A stretch of 59,025 nucleotides of DNA from Spirochaetia bacterium (GCA_029880285.1 JAOUOS010000017.1:1-59025); one strand, 5' to 3'; counted from the first letter of the stretch, positions 42,740-51,885 are shown. The notes: generated by a model from the letters alone, not told the origin. Made by a program: numbers and translations.

Positions 42740-43290
42740 TGGTTTTCATTTTGAAGCCATACGTTTATACGGGCAATTTTTTCGATTGCGTCAGATGCCC
42801 AAATGCCGCTGGGATCGCTTTTTATGACCTTCGCTAACAGGTCTTTACAGTATTTAAGTTTTTCTTTTAATTTAAGGTAGTTCTCGTCATTGGCGTTTAA
42901 ATTTACCTGCTTTGTTTTATCAAAATATTCTTCCAGAGCTTTAGAATAATGTGCCGCTGCTTTTTTATAAATTTGAAAAATTTCTTCTGACTCATCTTTA
43001 TTATTTTGTTTTTCTTCGTCAGAGGGCGCTTGAGCTTTTTTTTCTGAAAAAATCTCATTGAAAACATGAGAATTTTTATTGTAATTTTCAACTAAAAAGT
43101 CATATGCGTTTCTTAAATTTATAAATTCTTCTTTACTTCCTTTTTTATCGGGATGCAGATGAAATGCCATTTCATAGTATCTTTTTTTTACCACAGACAA
43201 AGAAAAGCCGGTGTCAAGCGGCCATGGCCAGAGGTTCATTTGTAAAAGAGCGTTTCGCATGTCTTTTTGCTGCCGATTGATATCTTTCAT
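42733..43290 (-). CDS. J-domain (DnaJ-like) protein
   Basis: A 185-residue protein with an N-terminal J domain carrying the HPD motif in AFHLHPDKKG (about residues 43-52) and FINLRNAYDFLV after it, then a charged helical C-terminal region without zinc fingers. It should stimulate an Hsp70 partner, but the client is unknown. It resembles small J proteins seen in spirochaetes. It is divergent from gspK and converges on the EIIA gene. Confidence 0.87.
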   Translation of the reverse strand: MKDINRQQKDMRNALLQMNLWPWPLDTGFSLSVVKKRYYEMAFHLHPDKKGSKEEFINLRNAYDFLVENYNKNSHVFNEIFSEKKAQAPSDEEKQNNKDESEEIFQIYKKAAAHYSKALEEYFDKTKQVNLNANDENYLKLKEKLKYCKDLLAKVIKSDPSGIWASDAIEKIARINVWLQNENHQ

Positions 43291-43331
43291 ATTTTATAAT
43301 TTATGAAACTGAAATGTAACTGATTTTTTTT

Positions 43332-43360
43332 AAGATTTGATTTATCATATGTCAAATCTT
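43332..43360. terminator. Hairpin with T tract upstream of gspK
   Basis: Perfect 9-bp arms (aagatttga / tcaaatctt) followed by seven T on the plus strand, between the J-domain gene start and the gspK promoter. It may insulate gspK from upstream transcription. Confidence 0.5.
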
Positions 43361-43367
43361 TTTTTTA

Positions 43368-43396
43368 TTGACAATTTATTAAAGGTAAAGTATAAA
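43368..43396 (+). promoter_or_regulatory. Sigma70-type promoter of gspK
   Basis: Perfect TTGACA (43368-43373), 17 bases, TATAAA (43391-43396). The ATG is at 43408, so the leader would be only about 5 bases. Confidence 0.65.
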
Positions 43397-43407
43397 AAAG
43401 GCTGAAA

Positions 43408-44475
43408 ATGAATACAAAAAAGAATAACAAAGGTTATCTGGTTTTAATGCTTACTATCACAGTGGTTACTTTAATGTTTTCAAGCATGATGGTCTTTTTT
43501 TCTTCAGCAATGGAAGAGTATAAATCGGCTTCTCATGAAGCGGGGCATACAAAAGCGCGGTATTTAGCGCAGGGGGGGATGGATGTAGTTCGTATGGTTT
43601 TGCAGCAGATCGATTTGAATATTCTATATGATTATGGTATTATGGAAGGTCTGCCTCCCGTTAATTTTGGGGGGGGGATGATTTCTTTTCGAATTGAAGA
43701 AGAAAGCGGTAAATTAAATATAAACAGACTGGTAAACTTTTACAGCGATGAAGAAGATCAAAGCGTTAGAGATTTATTTAACCGTCTTTCTGAGAGATTG
43801 GGTATTTCATATGAAATATGGGATGCCGTGGTCGACTGGATTGATGAAAATGATGATTCAATGCCCAGAGGTTTTGAAAAAAATGATTATGAAAGAATGA
43901 ATCCGCCCCGAAGAATAAAAAACGGCAGAATTCACTCTGTTGAAGAGCTGTTGTTAATTCCCGGATTTACACAGTCGATAATATATGAAGACTTGCGAAC
44001 AGAAGAAGAAAAAGAGCTTTATTCAGACGATTTTCTTACAGAAGAAGAACAAGTGACTATAACAGATGAAGATTTTATATTAGCGAACAATATTACGGTT
44101 TACCTTCCTGTTGAACCGGATAAGGTAGGTAAAGCTGGCAAAAAGGCGAATGAAATAAACATTAACAGCGCTCCTTATCACGTATTATTGTCACTTTCTG
44201 AGTTTATGACCCCCGAAGCCGCTAAAGCAATTATTATGAAAAGAGATGAAGTGGGTAGGTTTAAAGATATAAACGAAATAAAAAATATAAGTGAGTTAAA
44301 TGTTCCTTCAATTGGCGGTAAATCTTTAGTTCAAGAATTATTAGATTTAGGCTTAGTTACAACCGAAGAAACCGTATATAAGATAGTTGTCGAGGCGTCT
44401 CTGGACTCACAAACTGCCCATGTAATGGGTATTTATGATGCGTCGGCAAAAAAATTCGCATTATATTTGGAATAA
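43408..44475 (+). CDS. gspK: Type II secretion minor pseudopilin GspK
   Basis: A 355-residue GspK that caps the pseudopilus tip with GspI and GspJ. It has a prepilin leader (NNKG then YLVLMLTITVVTLMFSSMMVF) without the Glu at +5, as is normal for GspK. SHEAGHTKARYLAQGGMDV follows, then a helix-hairpin-helix-like end (EININSAPYHVLLSL … IGGKSL). It starts the gspK-L-M-N operon from its own promoter. The genes for GspC-J are not in this window. Confidence 0.9.
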   Translation: MNTKKNNKGYLVLMLTITVVTLMFSSMMVFFSSAMEEYKSASHEAGHTKARYLAQGGMDVVRMVLQQIDLNILYDYGIMEGLPPVNFGGGMISFRIEEESGKLNINRLVNFYSDEEDQSVRDLFNRLSERLGISYEIWDAVVDWIDENDDSMPRGFEKNDYERMNPPRRIKNGRIHSVEELLLIPGFTQSIIYEDLRTEEEKELYSDDFLTEEEQVTITDEDFILANNITVYLPVEPDKVGKAGKKANEININSAPYHVLLSLSEFMTPEAAKAIIMKRDEVGRFKDINEIKNISELNVPSIGGKSLVQELLDLGLVTTEETVYKIVVEASLDSQTAHVMGIYDASAKKFALYLE

Positions 44476-44480
44476 AACAA

Positions 44481-46082
44481 ATGGCAAAAAATCCCGTAAT
44501 ATTAGAAATAAGCCATAAAGAAGTAAAAGGCGTATACTATAAGAATTCTCTTAAGGGAAAAACATTTTTAGAAGCAAATACCCATGCGTTCACTACTGAA
44601 GATAACGCGGGACGCACAGATGAGCTTATAGACTTTGTTAAAAATAATTTTAAAGAAAATAACGGTATTTATTTTAATCTGCCGGTTGAAAATATTTTTT
44701 TTAGAGAGCTGTCACTGCCTTTTATTGATAAGAAAAAAGTTAAAGAAATACTGCCATTTGAACTAGAATCTTTAATCTCTTATGATATTCATGATATTGT
44801 TTATGATTATTATTCATACCTTGATATTGATAATAATAAAACAAATATTTTAGCGGCATGTGCCAAGAAAGAAAGCGTTCTTTCATATATTAAATTATTT
44901 CAAAAAAATATGTTTCATATAAAAGGTATTTACGCTCCGCATGATTCTTTATTTCACCTTTTCCCTAGTACCGAAAAAACATCAGGAATTATTGTGCATA
45001 TTTCTTCATTAATGACTTATATTCTTGTAATTGAAAATAATAAATGGATCTTTTCAAGAATATTACCAGCCGGCTATGATGTACTGGTAGGATGGCTGGC
45101 TCAAAAATGGAAAAAAAATCTCGCTGAAAGTGAAAATCTTCTTTTAAGCATGCCAAAATCAGATGGCCAGAATCCTGATTACAATTTTTACAAAAAACAT
45201 TTTCAGGTAACAAGGGCCCAGGCTAAACTTTTTATGCAGACCATTGATGAATTTGGCGAAGATATAGCTAACGAGCTTTTATCGAGTGAAAGAAATGCTT
45301 CTTATAAACGTGAAAAACCAGAAGAAGAATTGCCTATATTTTTAAGCACAGAGCTTAAAAACCAGATTTTTCTTGAGAATATACTTTCTAATAAACTTAA
45401 AAAAACCGTATCACCGTTTCCTTATCAAAAAACACCTGTTTCTATCTTTTCACGAAATTATGCTATTGCGATAGGCGCTGGTATGGCACAGGCGTCTTCT
45501 AAAAAACTTGATTTTTTTAAAGGTGATATTAAAAAAGCAGGATCACTTGAAAGCAAAAAAAGCCTTGGTATGCTGATAAGTATATCTCTTGGTGTTTTAT
45601 TTTTTATTGTATCGATTTTTTTAGAGTATAATCAAAAGGCTTATAAAATAGACTTGTATCAAGAAAACCAAAAAAATATTTTTCAAAAATATTTTAATAA
45701 AAAAAATATTAAAACAGACAGAACTTTAATTTCTCAAGCAACCGAAATTGTAAAAAAAGAAAAACAAAATACAGAAATATTTAGAATTATTCAAGAAACT
45801 CCCATGGTATCTAAAGTATTAGTCGATTTACATCAATTTATTCCGGCTGATTCTGGTTTAGATATAGAAAATATAAATTATGATGGTAAAAAAATAACAT
45901 TAACAGGGTCAATTGCCGATTTTCAGGCATTAACAGATTTTGAAAAATCTCTGACAGATTCGGGTAATTATCAAAAAGTGGAAACTAAAAATAAAAGGTC
46001 AATGCCGGCTGCCGAGGGCAAAACCGTTGTAAAATTTACATTGATTTTAGAGCCAACAGCAGAAAAAAAAGAAATGGGTTAA
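44481..46082 (+). CDS. gspL: Type II secretion inner-membrane platform protein GspL
   Basis: A 533-residue PilM/GspL-type protein. The N-terminal cytoplasmic actin-like domain (about 1-330; LPFIDKKKVKEILPFELESLI is typical) binds the GspE ATPase. There is one membrane helix (about 365-385) and a periplasmic ferredoxin-like domain that pairs with GspM. It is longer than many GspL proteins. It lies 5 bases after gspK and 1 base before gspM. Confidence 0.9.
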   Translation: MAKNPVILEISHKEVKGVYYKNSLKGKTFLEANTHAFTTEDNAGRTDELIDFVKNNFKENNGIYFNLPVENIFFRELSLPFIDKKKVKEILPFELESLISYDIHDIVYDYYSYLDIDNNKTNILAACAKKESVLSYIKLFQKNMFHIKGIYAPHDSLFHLFPSTEKTSGIIVHISSLMTYILVIENNKWIFSRILPAGYDVLVGWLAQKWKKNLAESENLLLSMPKSDGQNPDYNFYKKHFQVTRAQAKLFMQTIDEFGEDIANELLSSERNASYKREKPEEELPIFLSTELKNQIFLENILSNKLKKTVSPFPYQKTPVSIFSRNYAIAIGAGMAQASSKKLDFFKGDIKKAGSLESKKSLGMLISISLGVLFFIVSIFLEYNQKAYKIDLYQENQKNIFQKYFNKKNIKTDRTLISQATEIVKKEKQNTEIFRIIQETPMVSKVLVDLHQFIPADSGLDIENINYDGKKITLTGSIADFQALTDFEKSLTDSGNYQKVETKNKRSMPAAEGKTVVKFTLILEPTAEKKEMG

Positions 46083-46083
46083 G

Positions 46084-46584
46084 ATGCAGCTTACGACAAG
46101 AGAAAAAATTTTTATCATCGCCGGAGGAGGAATTTTATTTCTTCTGCTAAGTTTTTTAGGAATAAAAGCAATAAGACAGAATATTTTAGATATTGATGTT
46201 CAAATAGAAGCTTTAAAAAAAGAAGAAAAAATTTTAGAAGATTTAGGTTTAGAGTATCAAAAACTTCAAGGTTTTAAAAGTGATTCGCCCGCAAATATAG
46301 ACAATATGGTACCTAGAATTGAAGGTATATTAACGAATCTTGGTTTAAAGCCTATAGCGACATTAAGTTCTTCTGACAACCCTATTGAAAATAAATTTAT
46401 TAAAAGACAGCTGAATATAACATTTCGAGAAACCGAGGCTGAACAGATAATGCAGTTTATAAAACAAATCGAAAATGATCCGTCATCACCTTATAAAATT
46501 GAAGAATTTACCGCCAGAAAAATAGGAAGAAAGCCGGGGATGTATTATTTTAATATAAAAGTAGCGGGTTATAAGAAGAAATAA
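46084..46584 (+). CDS. gspM: Type II secretion inner-membrane platform protein GspM
   Basis: A 166-residue bitopic protein: a short cytoplasmic start, one membrane helix (about 8-26, FIIAGGGILFLLLSFLG), a coiled coil and a small periplasmic ferredoxin-like domain. Sequence conservation of GspM is weak; size, topology and position directly after gspL carry the assignment. Confidence 0.86.
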   Translation: MQLTTREKIFIIAGGGILFLLLSFLGIKAIRQNILDIDVQIEALKKEEKILEDLGLEYQKLQGFKSDSPANIDNMVPRIEGILTNLGLKPIATLSSSDNPIENKFIKRQLNITFRETEAEQIMQFIKQIENDPSSPYKIEEFTARKIGRKPGMYYFNIKVAGYKKK

Positions 46585-46587
46585 AAT

Positions 46588-47856
46588 ATGGAAGAAAAAA
46601 TAGAAAATCAAACTGAAACCGTAGAGCCGGTCTTATATTCACCTGTTTTTGATGCTCAGGAAAATGATGGAGAAGAAATTGTAAAAAAGAAATCGTGGTA
46701 TAAAAAACTGGGCCCTCTTTTTGCTGGTATTGTAAGTTTTTTATTTGGGATGCTGTATTTTCTTCCTTTAGATTCAATTGCGGAACAAGGCTTAAATAAT
46801 ATAAATAAAACAGGTACCGATATAAGTGTCTCAAATATTGCTTTAACTTTAGGCGGTAACTTTAATATTGAAAATATAGAAATTCCTTTAGATAAAGGAG
46901 CTTCTGAAGATATAAATGAAATTAAAGTAAAAGATATATCGGGTGATATATCGGTATTGAAATTTCTTTTTTCAGATAAATTATCCCTTGAAGCCCAAAT
47001 AAACGGATTAATATTTCAAATGGCCAGTTTAATAATAAAAGGAGGCGCTTGGGATATCGAAAGCATGCTTGAAAATGTAACTAAAAAGCAAGATTTATGG
47101 CTTGGTGAAATAAGGTTAAATGGTTCTCAAGTACAGGCATCATATAAAGAACTGCCCATGATTGGCAAAGAGTTCGAAACTTTGTTTGATAAAGTATATC
47201 TAGATGGCATCTTAAAAGACAATATATTTCAAATAAAAAAAGCATTAATTGAAGGCGCTGACGCAAAAATAAATATAACGGGAAATATAAAATTTACTTC
47301 GCAGGGTGCCGTAAACTGTATGGTAACAATAATGCCAGCGCCCGCTTTATTTGAAAGGTATAAAGAAGATGGCATTAAAGAATTAATTCAGGCAATGGGA
47401 TATTTACAGCCAGATGGTTCTATACAAATTACGCTTACCGGCACCTTGAAAAACCCAAGACCTATGTTAAAACGGTCATCTGGAGCAAGGCAGGGGCCAA
47501 TGAGTAATCCCATGGATGAAAATTCTGAAATGTCAAGACCGCGGCCTCCTCTTGGCGCTAGGACTCCCTCTATGCAAAACGTAAATCCCGCGCAGGATAA
47601 CTTGAGGCAGCAGCGTGAAAAAATAAAATCTCAAATAGAAGAAAGAAATTCTGACAATACAGATGAGAACTCATCTATGGATAATAATAGCTCTGATGTA
47701 AATAGTAGTTCTTCAGATATAAACAGCAGTCCTGATAACAGTTCGCAGGCAGAAAATAGTTCAAATGGTACTTCTCCTGAAAGAAAAAAAAGAAGCTGGG
47801 TTCCTTCTTTAAATGATATTAAAGATAAAGCAAAACCCGGCTCTAAATATTGGTAA
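46588..47856 (+). CDS. gspN: Type II secretion protein GspN with Ser/Asn-rich tail
   Basis: 422 residues: an acidic N-terminus, one membrane helix (about 35-60), an AsmA-like periplasmic domain (about 65-290, including IALTLGGNFNIENIEIP), then an unusual hydrophilic tail. The tail has a Pro/Arg region (about 290-350) and a long Ser/Asn/Asp stretch (about 355-390) that looks disordered. It follows gspM by 3 bases. GspN is accessory and found in deltaproteobacteria and leptospires. Confidence 0.82.
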   Translation: MEEKIENQTETVEPVLYSPVFDAQENDGEEIVKKKSWYKKLGPLFAGIVSFLFGMLYFLPLDSIAEQGLNNINKTGTDISVSNIALTLGGNFNIENIEIPLDKGASEDINEIKVKDISGDISVLKFLFSDKLSLEAQINGLIFQMASLIIKGGAWDIESMLENVTKKQDLWLGEIRLNGSQVQASYKELPMIGKEFETLFDKVYLDGILKDNIFQIKKALIEGADAKINITGNIKFTSQGAVNCMVTIMPAPALFERYKEDGIKELIQAMGYLQPDGSIQITLTGTLKNPRPMLKRSSGARQGPMSNPMDENSEMSRPRPPLGARTPSMQNVNPAQDNLRQQREKIKSQIEERNSDNTDENSSMDNNSSDVNSSSSDINSSPDNSSQAENSSNGTSPERKKRSWVPSLNDIKDKAKPGSKYW

Positions 47857-47869
47857 GTACAATAAACTA

Positions 47870-48565
47870 ATGAAAAAAATTGAATTTCATGACAGGGCTC
47901 AATATAATTTAGAACAGATACTAGGTAGGCTTTATAGTATTCTAGAAAATAAAAAAAAGAATACATCTGTAACTTTTCATGAGCTTGAAAAACAGGTTTC
48001 AGAGAATACAAATTTATCATCATTTATAAATGAACTTGAAAAGAAAAACTATATTAAAATTTCATCAAATAAAATTCAATTGACAAAAAGCGGTTTTAAA
48101 CTTGGTGAAACAATAGTTAGAGCTTATAGAATTGGTATGAGATTTATGGCCGATGTATTAAGTCTATCGCATAAAAACGCTCAAAAAGCGGCTGGACTTA
48201 TTGAACATTTAATAGAATCTGAGACATTAGACTCTTTATGTACCTTTTTGGGTCATCCGGGGCGTTCTTTATCAGGAGAAAAAATTCCTCCGGGAAGCTG
48301 CTGTAAAAGAAAACTTACATCCGTAAAGCCTGTTTTACTAAAACTTACCGATCTTTCTTTAAGTGAAAAAGGAGTTATTAAATATATTCAAAATATAGAT
48401 GCTTCTTTAACGCATTTAGGTATTATTCCGGGAGAAGTGGTTACGCTAATAGAAAAAAGACCATCCGTAGTTATTAATATAGGAAGCACTACATTAGCTT
48501 TAGATAAGCATATTGCTGAAGATATTTATGTTAAACCCGATATGAAAAAGAATCAGACATTATGA
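47870..48565 (+). CDS. DtxR/IdeR-type metal-dependent regulator with FeoA-like domain
   Basis: A 231-residue regulator: an N-terminal winged helix (about 20-75), a dimerisation/metal-binding region (LIEHLIESETLDSLCTFLGHPGRSLSGEKIPPGSCC) and a C-terminal FeoA/SH3-like domain (about 150-225). Metal ligands are partly unlike the classical set, with cysteines at GSCC, so the metal is uncertain. I start at ATG 47870; a longer frame overlaps gspN. It follows the gsp operon by 13 bases, but a role in controlling secretion is not established. Confidence 0.82.
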   Translation: MKKIEFHDRAQYNLEQILGRLYSILENKKKNTSVTFHELEKQVSENTNLSSFINELEKKNYIKISSNKIQLTKSGFKLGETIVRAYRIGMRFMADVLSLSHKNAQKAAGLIEHLIESETLDSLCTFLGHPGRSLSGEKIPPGSCCKRKLTSVKPVLLKLTDLSLSEKGVIKYIQNIDASLTHLGIIPGEVVTLIEKRPSVVINIGSTTLALDKHIAEDIYVKPDMKKNQTL

Positions 48566-48721
48566 TGTTATTTTTCTTGACGAGGGGTTTAAAAAAAAAA
48601 AATTGTTTGCCTGTTCGTATGCTAGTCAAGAAAGGCTAGTTGCTAAAACAAATTGAGATACTTATATATAAATTATTAAGTATAAGTGACAAGGTTACGT
48701 ATAAAAAACGAAACTAAGTGA

Positions 48722-48794
48722 GAGATGCTAGCTCAGTCGGTAGAGCAACTGCCTTTTAAGCAGTGGGTCCCGGGTTCGAGTCCCGGGCGTCTCA
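48722..48794 (+). tRNA. tRNA-Lys (UUU)
   Basis: A full cloverleaf of 73 bases: acceptor gagatgc/gcgtctc with discriminator A, D arm gctcagtcggtagagc, anticodon loop cttttaa (TTT), and T arm cccgggttcgagtcccggg. No CCA is encoded. An unannotated AT-rich stretch (48566-48721) precedes it. Confidence 0.96.
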
Positions 48795-48828
48795 AATTTA
48801 CAGAAGATAAGACAATGTAAATAAAATT

Positions 48829-48900
48829 GTCCCCTTCGTCTAGTGGTTAGGACTCGGGATTTTCATTCCCGCAACAGGGGTTCGACTCCCCTAGGGGACG
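48829..48900 (+). tRNA. tRNA-Glu (UUC)
   Basis: 72 bases: acceptor gtcccct/aggggac with discriminator G, anticodon loop ttttcat (TTC), T arm caggggttcgactcccct. CCA not encoded. 34 bases after tRNA-Lys, so both are probably processed from one transcript. Confidence 0.96.
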
Positions 48901-48910
48901 CAGTTAAAAA

Positions 48911-48936
48911 GGGAGGCCTTGTGCCTCCCTTTTTTT
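48911..48936 (+). terminator. Terminator of the tRNA-Lys/tRNA-Glu unit
   Basis: Stem gggaggc/gcctccc with a 5-base loop and seven T, 11 bases after tRNA-Glu. Confidence 0.92.
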
Positions 48937-49028
48937 GTGTTCCCGTGGACGTCGAACCCCGTAAAAAGGGGTTCTTTAAGCGAGCTTGCGTTACAAGGTA
49001 TTGCGCTAGCGCAATTGCTGGGCGAAGC

Positions 49029-49050
49029 ACTCCCCTAGGTGATGCAGTTA
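49029..49050 (+). repeat. Degenerate direct repeat of the tRNA-Glu 3' end
   Basis: Matches 48885-48906 (T arm, acceptor and following bases) at 20 of 22 positions, 144 bases downstream. The bases between include the perfect palindrome attgcgctagcgcaat. It could be an attachment-site remnant or the tail of a lost second tRNA. The rest of 48937-49147 holds no supported gene. Confidence 0.6.
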
Positions 49051-49147
49051 TAGGTAATGCCAAACTTTTTCTTCTTTTCCCTAAGAGAATTTTGGAAAAA
49101 AATGTCTGTCTATGGTGCGAAAAGCGGCAGAATCAAGATAATTTTTC

Positions 49148-50026
49148 TTAGTATCCATAACTATTTTTATTGCCATTGCCGGGATATGCTTTGATGCCAG
49201 TTGTATTCTGACTGGAAGATATATAGCTGTCAATTGCTTCTTTTAAACCTTTCTGATATGCATCAGCTGCAAAATTGTTATTTGTACCTTCAAGTATAAT
49301 AGTATTTGAAAAAGATTTGCCATCAAAGGTACAGTCTTCATTATCTAAAGCGAAGGCCTTTACAACAGAAATTGTATTTTTCGCTCCATTTATTTTCGCG
49401 TATTCTGAAAAGCCAGCCTGAATAAGCGCATACTTTGATTCTTGTTTTGTAGCATCTAAATTTCCTTTAAATGGATTTTCAGGCGTCATTGTAATATTAG
49501 AAAGACCAAACTTTTGGGCAATATCATTATAAGCATATTCTAACGCGTTGTTGATACTTAAGCCAGATTGTACTTTTGTTAAAGAGCAGCTTGTCGCAAT
49601 TTCGGTAAGCGCAGTTATTGAAATTTCTTGTTCGGTAGAAATAGAGGGAAGATAAGTACGCAAATTTTCTTCTTTCTCAAAATATACATTATTAGAAGTA
49701 GCTTCGTCTTTAAATAAACCTTCGGTAAGTATGAACGCTACCGGGTTTTTAAAACTTTCTGAATATAGAAAAGAAAATTCTCCGTTTTCGTTGGTTGTTG
49801 TACTGTCAATTTTTACGCCTAAAGTACCATCAGCCTTAAGAGAGTACGCTGTAACAATACCATTTGAAATTGGTCCTTTTGTTGCGGTTCCTGAAATGCT
49901 GTATTCTGGCTCGGGGTTGCCAACTTCTGTAAAACATGAATGAATAGAAAATAATACTGAATATAGAAAAATAATTTTGATAAATATTTTTAATAAGATT
50001 TGCTTTATGTATATATTAAATTTCAT
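49148..50026 (-). CDS. Lipoprotein with carboxypeptidase-regulatory-like N-domain, B
   Basis: A 292-residue lipoprotein: basic signal peptide with lipobox SIHSC (around residue 31), then a transthyretin-like/carboxypeptidase-regulatory fold (SGTATKGPISNGIVTAYSL … NENGEFSF). A helical domain shared with the lipoprotein at 51013 follows (ISITALTEIATS …). It is 4 bases after the TIGR02147 regulator gene, so the two are one transcript. Function unknown; surface display likely. Confidence 0.8.
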   Translation of the reverse strand: MKFNIYIKQILLKIFIKIIFLYSVLFSIHSCFTEVGNPEPEYSISGTATKGPISNGIVTAYSLKADGTLGVKIDSTTTNENGEFSFLYSESFKNPVAFILTEGLFKDEATSNNVYFEKEENLRTYLPSISTEQEISITALTEIATSCSLTKVQSGLSINNALEYAYNDIAQKFGLSNITMTPENPFKGNLDATKQESKYALIQAGFSEYAKINGAKNTISVVKAFALDNEDCTFDGKSFSNTIILEGTNNNFAADAYQKGLKEAIDSYISSSQNTTGIKAYPGNGNKNSYGY

Positions 50027-50030
50027 TGAT

Positions 50031-50900
50031 TTATTTTCTCCAGTAAATTTTTGATGTATTAAATAATTGCATATTTAGATTGTATAGAGTTTTTTCTGTT
50101 CCTGTAATATCGTCAGGAAATATTTTAGATTCTCTGTCTTTTAAGTACTGACCTATTTCTCTTCTAAATTCAATAATTTTATGCTTAATATAGGTATATT
50201 CTTCTTTGTTAACCAGAAATGATAATGATGAAATATCTCTCCAGTCTTTGCTTGTTTCTCTCATTGACAATGAGGCAAGTTTAAGAAGATTATCATGATA
50301 ATTGATAATGTGAAATGACTTTACTTCACTGCCGGTTGTTATGAATTTATCGTTTTGTTCTAGCTTGCCGTTCTTGTCCCGTATCACGTGTTTAAGGCGA
50401 AGTAATAAATCGATAGTTTCTTTTGCTTCCTTTCTTGTAATGTTGGGGATGATATTTTTAGAGATCCACGAATAATCTTCTTTAAATTCAGGCAGAGCAA
50501 TCATTTCTCTTATAGCAATGACATACCAATTTGAAAAAAGAATATAGTGATCTTTTTCAATTTGTGTGAATTCACTCTTAGGCCTTTTTTTCATTATCTT
50601 TTTGTAGATATCATTTTTTTCTTCAGTACTTTCGGCCTGAGAAAAACGAACTAGATTCTCTAGAAACTCTGTTTCATCATCTGGTAAATCAAATCCTTTC
50701 GCAATTTTCCAAACAGAAGATATTGAGACAGATTTTTTACCTTCTAAAATATGTTTAAAATATGAATGAGAATTAAACCCCGATTTTCGGGCAAGAAGTC
50801 TTAATGTGAGATTATTTGTTTTTTTTTCATGTTCATATCGGTCAGACAAATATTCTCTATAATCAATATATTCATAGATATTAATTTTTGATGATTCCAT
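50031..50900 (-). CDS. TIGR02147/DUF4423-family regulator
   Basis: A 289-residue protein of the TIGR02147 family, known from Bdellovibrio and Fibrobacter as multi-copy putative regulators. The N-terminal start NIYEYIDYREYLSDRYEHEK and HTH-like LRLLARKSGFNSHSYFKHILEGKKSVS are characteristic; the DUF4423 region contains LASLSMRETSKDWRDISSLSFLV. It lies between two related lipoprotein genes on the same strand and probably controls one or both; this is inferred from position. Confidence 0.88.
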   Translation of the reverse strand: MESSKINIYEYIDYREYLSDRYEHEKKTNNLTLRLLARKSGFNSHSYFKHILEGKKSVSISSVWKIAKGFDLPDDETEFLENLVRFSQAESTEEKNDIYKKIMKKRPKSEFTQIEKDHYILFSNWYVIAIREMIALPEFKEDYSWISKNIIPNITRKEAKETIDLLLRLKHVIRDKNGKLEQNDKFITTGSEVKSFHIINYHDNLLKLASLSMRETSKDWRDISSLSFLVNKEEYTYIKHKIIEFRREIGQYLKDRESKIFPDDITGTEKTLYNLNMQLFNTSKIYWRK

Positions 50901-50974
50901 TTTATTTGTATTATCTTAAAAAAATAAATTCAACACATTCTTTTATGGCATTACTTCTCATGCGCGCAAAACAA

Positions 50975-51003
50975 TACCGGACCTTTTATGAAAAGGTCCG
51001 GTA
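50975..51003 (-). terminator. Terminator after lipoprotein A
   Basis: A perfect 13-bp stem (taccggacctttt / aaaaggtccggta) with a 3-base loop, 10 bases after the stop of the minus-strand lipoprotein at 51013. A weak T-rich tract follows on that strand. Confidence 0.75.
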
Positions 51004-51012
51004 AACAATGGT

Positions 51013-51885
51013 TTACAGAGAGTTGTTAAAATCGTTCATATTTTTCACTGAGAAACCTGATTTGTTCTCTGTACTTCCCATAAAGCTGTTCATATATGTA
51101 TTCATATTTGGAATACATTCTTCAGCGGTCAAGGCAATTGTAGATTCAATTGCCAGTCCTTGGGCATTTTTGTTGTCAAACACACCATCCTGAAAATCTT
51201 CAGCCATAATTGCTATTAGGGCCGGTACATCTTCAGCAGACTGTCCCGTATCTTCAGCATATTGACTTAAGGCCGCTAAAACAGCGCCATATTTTTCAGC
51301 ATGCTGAAAAGTGTTCCCCTTTGCTTCAGCTGATGTCAAATCTGTCGGTTCTACTTCTGTTATATCTGTGCCCTCTAAGCCGAATGCCGTTGCAACCTTT
51401 GCGTTGGCATCTGATATTGCTAATGACAAACTATTTGTGTTCGCATAGGCATAAGCATACGCGTTTTCAGCTGCAATAGTCGTTAAAGCTGTTACTGAAG
51501 CCTTTGTTTGTGTCGAGACTTGGGCAATAAAAGCTTTCATCTCATAGCCTGCCTGCAATGTAATTGTTTGGCCGGTTGCTTCATCACTGTAAGTACCGCC
51601 GGTAACAACTACTTCTATTGCCCCTTCGTATTGAGTTGCAATTGAATAAGAGCCGTCTGCGGCTGAAACTGTTGTTCCTAGAAGCTCGCCGCGGCTGGCA
51701 TTTTCATTAAGCTTGTAAACGCTTACAGTGCCGCCATTAATTGGCCCTTTTGAGACAATTCCTGATATTGTATTCTGAGCATCTTCAATAGTCTCATCGT
51801 CAGTGGTTGTGCTTGTGCAATTATTCATGCTTGTTATGAGTAACAAGATGAATATCATCATCATTATTTTTTCTAAATTTTTCAT
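51013..51885 (-). CDS. Lipoprotein with carboxypeptidase-regulatory-like N-domain, A
   Basis: A 290-residue lipoprotein: signal peptide with lipobox SMNNC (around residue 23), a Thr/Asp-rich spacer, then a transthyretin-like fold (ISGIVSKGPINGGTVSVYKL … AADGSYSI). An Ala-rich helical domain follows (ASVTALTTIAAENAYAYAYA). It is related to the lipoprotein at 49148 over its length. It reads away from the divergent tetR gene; the 213-base gap between them holds the tetR promoter/operator. Confidence 0.8.
   Translation of the reverse strand: MKNLEKIMMMIFILLLITSMNNCTSTTTDDETIEDAQNTISGIVSKGPINGGTVSVYKLNENASRGELLGTTVSAADGSYSIATQYEGAIEVVVTGGTYSDEATGQTITLQAGYEMKAFIAQVSTQTKASVTALTTIAAENAYAYAYANTNSLSLAISDANAKVATAFGLEGTDITEVEPTDLTSAEAKGNTFQHAEKYGAVLAALSQYAEDTGQSAEDVPALIAIMAEDFQDGVFDNKNAQGLAIESTIALTAEECIPNMNTYMNSFMGSTENKSGFSVKNMNDFNNSL

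Noticed and set aside
48843..49151. Open frame of 102 codons over tRNA-Glu with an internal STPLGDAV repeat
   Set aside because: It is the translated tRNA 3' end and its degenerate copy; the region is an RNA gene, terminator and repeat.
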